This document shows, piece by piece, positions 60,170 through 64,000 of a stretch of DNA of 64,000 nt. Source of the DNA: Micromonosporaceae bacterium KJ-029. GTDB taxonomy: Bacteria > Actinomycetota > Actinomycetes > Mycobacteriales > Micromonosporaceae. A program made the translations under genes and the position numbers. The first letter of the stretch is position 1, and every line of letters starts with the position of its first letter. The stretch is taken from the NCBI GenBank assembly GCA_005402585.1, contig BIFP01000051.1, positions 1-64,000 of the forward strand, in the 5' to 3' direction. The notes below the pieces were generated by a model. It saw only the letters and a program-made list of their open reading frames with translations. It was not told the DNA's origin and searched no databases.

Positions 60170-61345
60170 ATGAGGGCGAACTGCTATATCGCGCCCAACC
60201 GGGTCGCGATCGAGGACGTACCGGACCCGCAGATCCTCAACCCGCGGGACGCGATCGTCCGGGTCACCTCGTCTGCGATCTGTGGCTCGGACCTGCACCT
60301 GGTCGACGGATACCTCCCCACCATGCGCAAGGGCGACGTGCTCGGTCACGAGTTCATGGGCGAGATCGTGGAACTCGGCCCCGGCGTACGCGACGGCTTC
60401 CGGGTCGGTGACCGGGTGGTCGTCGGCTTCCCGATCGCCTGCGGCGACTGCGCCTCCTGCCAACGAGGGCTCTACTCGCTGTGCGAGAACTCGAACCCGA
60501 ACGCGGGTATCGCCGAGCTGGCCATGGGCCATTCGCCGGCCGCTATCTACGGCTACTCCCACCTGCTGGGGGGCTACGCGGGCGGACAGGCCGAGTACGT
60601 CCGGGTGCCCTTCGCCGACGTGGGCGCCCTGAAGGTCGACGACGGCCTCGCCGACGAACAGGTGCTGTTCCTGTCCGACGTTCTGCCCACCGGGTACATG
60701 GCCGCCGAACTGTGCGACATCACCCGGGGCGACACCGTCGCCATCTGGGGCGCCGGGCCGGTCGGCCAGTTCGCCGCGGTCAGCGCCTTCCTGCTCGGCG
60801 CGGAACGGGTGATCGTGATCGACCGTTACCCGTACCGGCTGCGAATGGCCCGGGAGAAGGCCGGCGCGGAGATCATCAACTACGAGGAGACCGACGTCCT
60901 CGACGCCCTGCGGGAGACGACCGCCGGGCGCGGTCCGGACGCCTGCATCGACGCCGTCGGCATGGAAAGCCACCACGCCTCGGCGGCGCTGCACGCGTAC
61001 GACCGGGCCAAGCAGGCGACCAGGCTGGAGACCGACCGGCCGCACGCCCTGCGGGAGGCGATCCTGAGCTGCCGCAACGGTGGAACCATCTCCGTGGTCG
61101 GCGCCTACGGTGGCTTCGTCGACAAGTTCCCGATGGGGTCGTTCATGAACCGGTCCCTGACCATGCGCTCCGGACAGGCGCACGTGCAGCGCTACATGCG
61201 GCCCCTGCTGAACCGCATCCGCAAGGGAGAGATCGACCCGAGCTTCATCATCACCCACACCATGGGGCTGGACGACGCGGCCGACGGCTACGACATCTTC
61301 AAGAACAAGCAGGACGAGTGCGTGAAGGTGGTCCTCAAGCCTTGA
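60170..61345 (+). CDS. Zn-dependent dehydrogenase, glutathione-independent formaldehyde dehydrogenase-like
   Basis: A 391-residue MDR dehydrogenase. Catalytic ICGSDLHLVDG (Cys38) and GHEF, structural zinc CGDCASCQRGLYSLC, Rossmann GAGPVGQFAAVSAFLLGA, and the long insert CIDAVGMESH typical of the FdhA group. Complete and intact, unlike its decayed relative at 20133-20600. Probably oxidises an alcohol or aldehyde using tightly bound or free NAD. Confidence 0.9.
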   Translation: MRANCYIAPNRVAIEDVPDPQILNPRDAIVRVTSSAICGSDLHLVDGYLPTMRKGDVLGHEFMGEIVELGPGVRDGFRVGDRVVVGFPIACGDCASCQRGLYSLCENSNPNAGIAELAMGHSPAAIYGYSHLLGGYAGGQAEYVRVPFADVGALKVDDGLADEQVLFLSDVLPTGYMAAELCDITRGDTVAIWGAGPVGQFAAVSAFLLGAERVIVIDRYPYRLRMAREKAGAEIINYEETDVLDALRETTAGRGPDACIDAVGMESHHASAALHAYDRAKQATRLETDRPHALREAILSCRNGGTISVVGAYGGFVDKFPMGSFMNRSLTMRSGQAHVQRYMRPLLNRIRKGEIDPSFIITHTMGLDDAADGYDIFKNKQDECVKVVLKP

Positions 61346-61358
61346 CGTTCGTCTCGCC

Positions 61359-61568
61359 CTGAACGGGACATGGCGCCGTCGGCACGACGCCCGGTTGTCG
61401 CGCAACGCCCGCCGGGTCCGGGACGACGGTCGGCGGGAGCGGTTCGTCACCCAGCGGTGCCACCGGGTCGGACGCGCCACCGCCCGGGCCCGGCTCGACG
61501 AACTCGTCGCCGCCCTGCGTGACGCCGGCCAGGAGATCGTCGTCGTCGAGCAGGAGTACGTCGGGTAG
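61359..61568 (+). pseudogene. Unidentified coding remnant
   Basis: About 69 sense-like codons ending RLDELVAALRDAGQEIVVVEQEYVG before TAG 61566. It has no start codon or ribosome site. Likely the tail of a decayed gene linked to the following remnant; family not recognised. Confidence 0.35.
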
Positions 61569-61572
61569 CGAC

Positions 61573-62400
61573 CGGATCGAACTCGATGAGGGCTGGCTCA
61601 CCCAACCCGAGGACAAGCCGGACAGCCTACCGGGCGGGCGAGCCGGTCTTCTCCGACGCCGACACCGGTAAAACGGCGGCCTGCCGCCCGTCGCGCCGCC
61701 ATGCGCCACCTGATCACCGTTGTCGCTGACACGCCCCGGGCCGAGCAGCTGGTGCTGCGCGGCAGCGTCACGATGGCCGCGTGGCTCGGTACCGCCGCGC
61801 GGGAGCCGGGTGACGTCGACTTCGTCGTACTGCCGTTCTCGATGTACCTGCACAGCGACGAGGCCCGAACCATGCTGGCGGGCGTCCTGCAGGCGCTGCG
61901 TGAGCGGCCGGGCGCCGGGCTCGCCCCCGACCTGGCGCAGGCCAGCGACATCTGGACGTACGAACGTGCCGACGGTCGGCGACTGGTCATCCCGTTCGGC
62001 ACCGACGACGGGCTGACCGGATCCGTGCAGGCCGACTTCGTCTTCAACGAGCACCTGCCCCTCGAACCCGTCACGATCCACGTGGACGGCGTCGAGGTGA
62101 AGGCGGCGAGCCAGGCGTTGTCGCTGGCCTGAAAGCTCATGTGGCTCGCCACCGACATGTCCCCGCAGGGCAAGGACCTCTACGACGCCGTGCTCCTCGC
62201 CGAACACACCACCGTGGCCCTGGAACTCGTGCGTGAGCTGCTCCGGCCGGAACTGGGCACGACTTCACCGCCGAATCGGTTCCCGCCTGGAGCGTCGACT
62301 GGCGCAACTTCAACGACGAGTACCCGGGCGTTCCCGGCGACGCCCAGACCTGGCAGCGCCGGCTGGCCCTCGCCTCGACCGGGGCTTCGCGACCAGACCG
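61573..62400 (+). pseudogene. Decayed AbiEii/AbiGii-type nucleotidyl transferase gene
   Basis: Sense reading moves through three frames: DEGWLTQPEDKPDS, then YRAGEPVFSDADTGKTAA, then HLITVVADTPRAEQLVLRGSV...EPGDVDFVVLP in an open frame 61701-62132. That frame stops at TGA 62130-62132, where the family's conserved LAWKL would need TGG. Reading continues as KLMWLATDMSPQGKDLYDAVLLAE, and then another shift precedes DFTAESVPAWSVDWRNFNDEY. The nucleotidyltransferase GS...DxD pattern is present. Multiple lesions mark it as a pseudogene. Confidence 0.75.
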
Positions 62401-62510
62401 GCGACCAGCGGATGCGCGCGGACCGGGTGTTGGGTCGACCGTGGCACGATGGGGCCCGCGGGGCTGCGGAACCCCGGGCGAGGGCGGACCGGGAGGATCG
62501 GGGGAAGCAG

Positions 62511-63134
62511 TTGCCACGACGCGCGCGGCTCATCCACTACTGGGACGACCAGGCCGGCGGTTACGAGCAGAAGACGGCGGCGGTGGAGCGTCGATTCCTC
62601 GCCGACAGCCGCCGCTGGGTGTGCCAGCGGGCCACCGGCTCCACTCTCGAACTGGCCGTCGGCACCGGGCTGAACTTCTCGTACTACCCCGACCAGGTAC
62701 GCCTCACCGGGGTCGACTGGAGTCCGGAGATGGTACGGGCCGCCGCGCTGGCCGCCCGCCGGTCGGGCCGACCGGTGGCTCTCGCCCGGGCGGACGCCGC
62801 GGCGCTGCCCTTCGCCGACGACCAGTTCGACACCGTCCTGTGCACCTTCGCCCTGTGCTGCGTTCCGGATGAGCGGGCCGTCCTCACCGAGGCGGTCCGG
62901 GTGCTGCGGCCCGGCGGCAGTCTGCTGCTCGCCGACCACATCGTCGCCTCCCACCCGGTGGTGCGGGTGCTGGAGCACCTCCTCGAGCTGGTGACCATTC
63001 CGTTGCAGGGCGAGCACTGCACCCGACGCCCGCTGCGCACCGTCCACCAGCTCGGCCTCCCGGTGGTCGACACGCAACGGCTGACCTACGGCGCCATCGA
63101 ACGCGTCCACGCCCGCAAGCCCGCACCACACTGA
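62511..63134 (+). CDS. Class I SAM-dependent methyltransferase
   Basis: A 207-residue UbiE/METTL7-like methyltransferase: IHYWDDQAGGYEQKTAAVER, TLELAVGTGLNFSYYP, GVDWSPEMV, FDTVLCTFALCCVPD. TTG 62511 after GGGGGAAG is the best start; ATG 62412 is in frame but its first 30 codons look random. Substrate unknown. Confidence 0.82.
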   Translation: MPRRARLIHYWDDQAGGYEQKTAAVERRFLADSRRWVCQRATGSTLELAVGTGLNFSYYPDQVRLTGVDWSPEMVRAAALAARRSGRPVALARADAAALPFADDQFDTVLCTFALCCVPDERAVLTEAVRVLRPGGSLLLADHIVASHPVVRVLEHLLELVTIPLQGEHCTRRPLRTVHQLGLPVVDTQRLTYGAIERVHARKPAPH

Positions 63135-63189
63135 CCCGAGCCCGGCGGTCCACTGCCGGTCAGGCGATGGCCGTCCCTTCTCGAAAATA

Positions 63190-63207
63190 CGTAACCTATC
63201 GGTTACG
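63190..63207. promoter_or_regulatory. 18-bp ArsR operator
   Basis: CGTAACC-TATC-GGTTACG, a perfect dyad 8 bases before the GTG of the ArsR gene. Its position allows direct promoter occlusion. Confidence 0.75.
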
Positions 63208-63215
63208 CTTGCGGC

Positions 63216-63575
63216 GTGGACGAGGTAGCCGCCGCCATCACGGACCCGGTTCGTCGGCGAATCCTCGAACTGTTGCGGGATCGCCGGCTGCCGGCCGGTC
63301 AGATCGCCGACCAGTTCGAGATCAGTCGCCCGGCGATCAGCCGCCACCTGCGCGTGCTCCGCGCCAGCGGCCTGGTACGCGACACCGTGGTCGGCCGTCA
63401 GCGGCTGTACGAGCTGGATCCGACCCGGTTCGCCGGCCTGCTCGGGTGGCTGGCGCAGTTCACCCCGACCGACCTCTGGGAGCGCCGCTTCGACGCCCTC
63501 GAGACCGAGGTCTACCGTGCCCGCCGCGACCGCCGCGCCGGCGGCTCGCCGTACGCCTCGAAGGAGAGCGCATGA
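63216..63575 (+). CDS. ArsR-family regulator
   Basis: A 119-residue winged-helix regulator: AITDPVRRRILELLRDRRLPAGQIADQFEISRPAISRHLRVLRASGLV. No metal cysteines. It starts at GTG 63216 with no ribosome site, consistent with a leaderless mRNA. ATGA overlap with the SRPBCC gene. Confidence 0.9.
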   Translation: MDEVAAAITDPVRRRILELLRDRRLPAGQIADQFEISRPAISRHLRVLRASGLVRDTVVGRQRLYELDPTRFAGLLGWLAQFTPTDLWERRFDALETEVYRARRDRRAGGSPYASKESA

Positions 63576-64000
63576 CACGCATACCAACCGGGCAGCTCTT
63601 CGCTGCCGGCGACGGGGGAGACCTGGTCGTCACCCGCACCTTCCGGGCCTCCGCCGAAGACGTCTGGGCCAGCCTGACCGAACCGGAACGCACGGCACGC
63701 TGGTTCGGCCCCTGGGAGGGGGAGGCGGCTCCCGGCGGCACCATCCGGGTGCAGATGGCCTTCGAGGAGGGAACCCCCTGGTCCGACGTACGGATCGACG
63801 TGTGCGAGCCGCCCCGGCGGCTGGCCCTGTCGATGCGCGACGAGTCGGGCGACTGGCGGATGGAGCTGCTGCTGACCGAGCGTGGCGACCGGACCGAGTT
63901 GCGTTTCGTCCACCACCTGGACGACGTCGGCGGCGTCGGCGAGATCGGACCGGGCTGGGAGTACTACCTCGATCGCCTGCTGGCGGACCGCGAGGACACG
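63572..64000 (+). CDS. SRPBCC/AHSA1-domain protein, cut by the window edge
   Basis: The first 143 residues of an AHSA1-type SRPBCC protein: LVVTRTFRASAEDVWASLTEPERTARWFGPW, GGTIRVQMAFEEG, ELRFVHHLDDV. It continues beyond 64000. Co-translated with the ArsR gene upstream (ATGA). Third ArsR-linked small-ligand protein of the window. Confidence 0.88.
   Translation, partial: MTRIPTGQLFAAGDGGDLVVTRTFRASAEDVWASLTEPERTARWFGPWEGEAAPGGTIRVQMAFEEGTPWSDVRIDVCEPPRRLALSMRDESGDWRMELLLTERGDRTELRFVHHLDDVGGVGEIGPGWEYYLDRLLADREDT

Overview
The window is very GC-rich, densely coded DNA with GTG and TTG starts and many 4-base ATGA/GTGA gene overlaps. It carries actinomycete-specific families: XRE-DUF5753 with DUF397, an SCO5389-type protein, a DUF574 methyltransferase, an F420-type LLM oxidoreductase and an actinobacterial Nramp relative. 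This fits a soil actinomycete, most likely the Micromonosporaceae; the genus is my inference. I saw no rRNA, tRNA, CRISPR array, transposase or prophage, and no biosynthetic gene cluster. It looks like chromosomal-arm-style sequence with metabolic, exoenzyme, stress and regulator modules, plus several decayed genes.

Layout. 1-1.7 kb: a divergent MarR/EamA pair around a 28-bp palindrome. 1.7-11.1 kb: a carbohydrate catabolic locus. Its minus-strand operon encodes a PfkB kinase, a LacD/YihT-type aldolase, a DeoR regulator, a Zn-dehydrogenase, a DmlA/TtuC-type decarboxylating dehydrogenase and an aldehyde dehydrogenase. Opposite it run a sugar-binding lipoprotein and two ABC permeases. 11-22 kb: a lipoprotein, NUDIX, APH-like kinase, SRPBCC-TetR pair, GNAT, methyltransferase, small conserved proteins, two gene remnants and a membrane-anchored VOC protein. 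22-29.5 kb: secreted enzymes, namely a GH87-type alpha-1,3-glucanase, a GH71/99-like protein with two discoidin domains and an M14 carboxypeptidase. 29.8-35.2 kb: a CmtR-like metal sensor with a CDF exporter, an ArsR-SRPBCC pair, NudC, and a GntR-ABC transporter operon. 35.3-41 kb: GH43, XRE/DUF397, a GH18 chitinase and a methyltransferase. 41-48 kb: an aminotransferase remnant, VOC, SnoaL and ECF sigma genes, an LLM oxidoreductase, a nucleotidyltransferase, a membrane protein with a probable frameshift, and a sirtuin. 48-52.7 kb: a prfH-rtcB rRNA-repair pair, DUF4253, and an Nramp-related transporter with a folded leader. 53-58.8 kb: SthA, ArsR-VOC, a CooC-like ATPase with an SCO5389 protein under Zur/Fur-like boxes, a FetB-like permease, PrsW and a Rho_N-like peptide. 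59-64 kb: an SRPBCC membrane protein with a formaldehyde-dehydrogenase-like enzyme, a decayed AbiEii-type gene, a methyltransferase, and an ArsR-SRPBCC pair cut by the window edge.

How genes work together. The sugar locus is self-contained except for the transporter ATPase, which actinomycetes often supply in trans. The exoenzymes (alpha-1,3-glucan, chitin, peptide and xylan/arabinan targets) suggest use of fungal or plant polymers. Many small regulators sit beside perfect inverted repeats that touch their own start codons, implying tight autoregulation and several leaderless transcripts.
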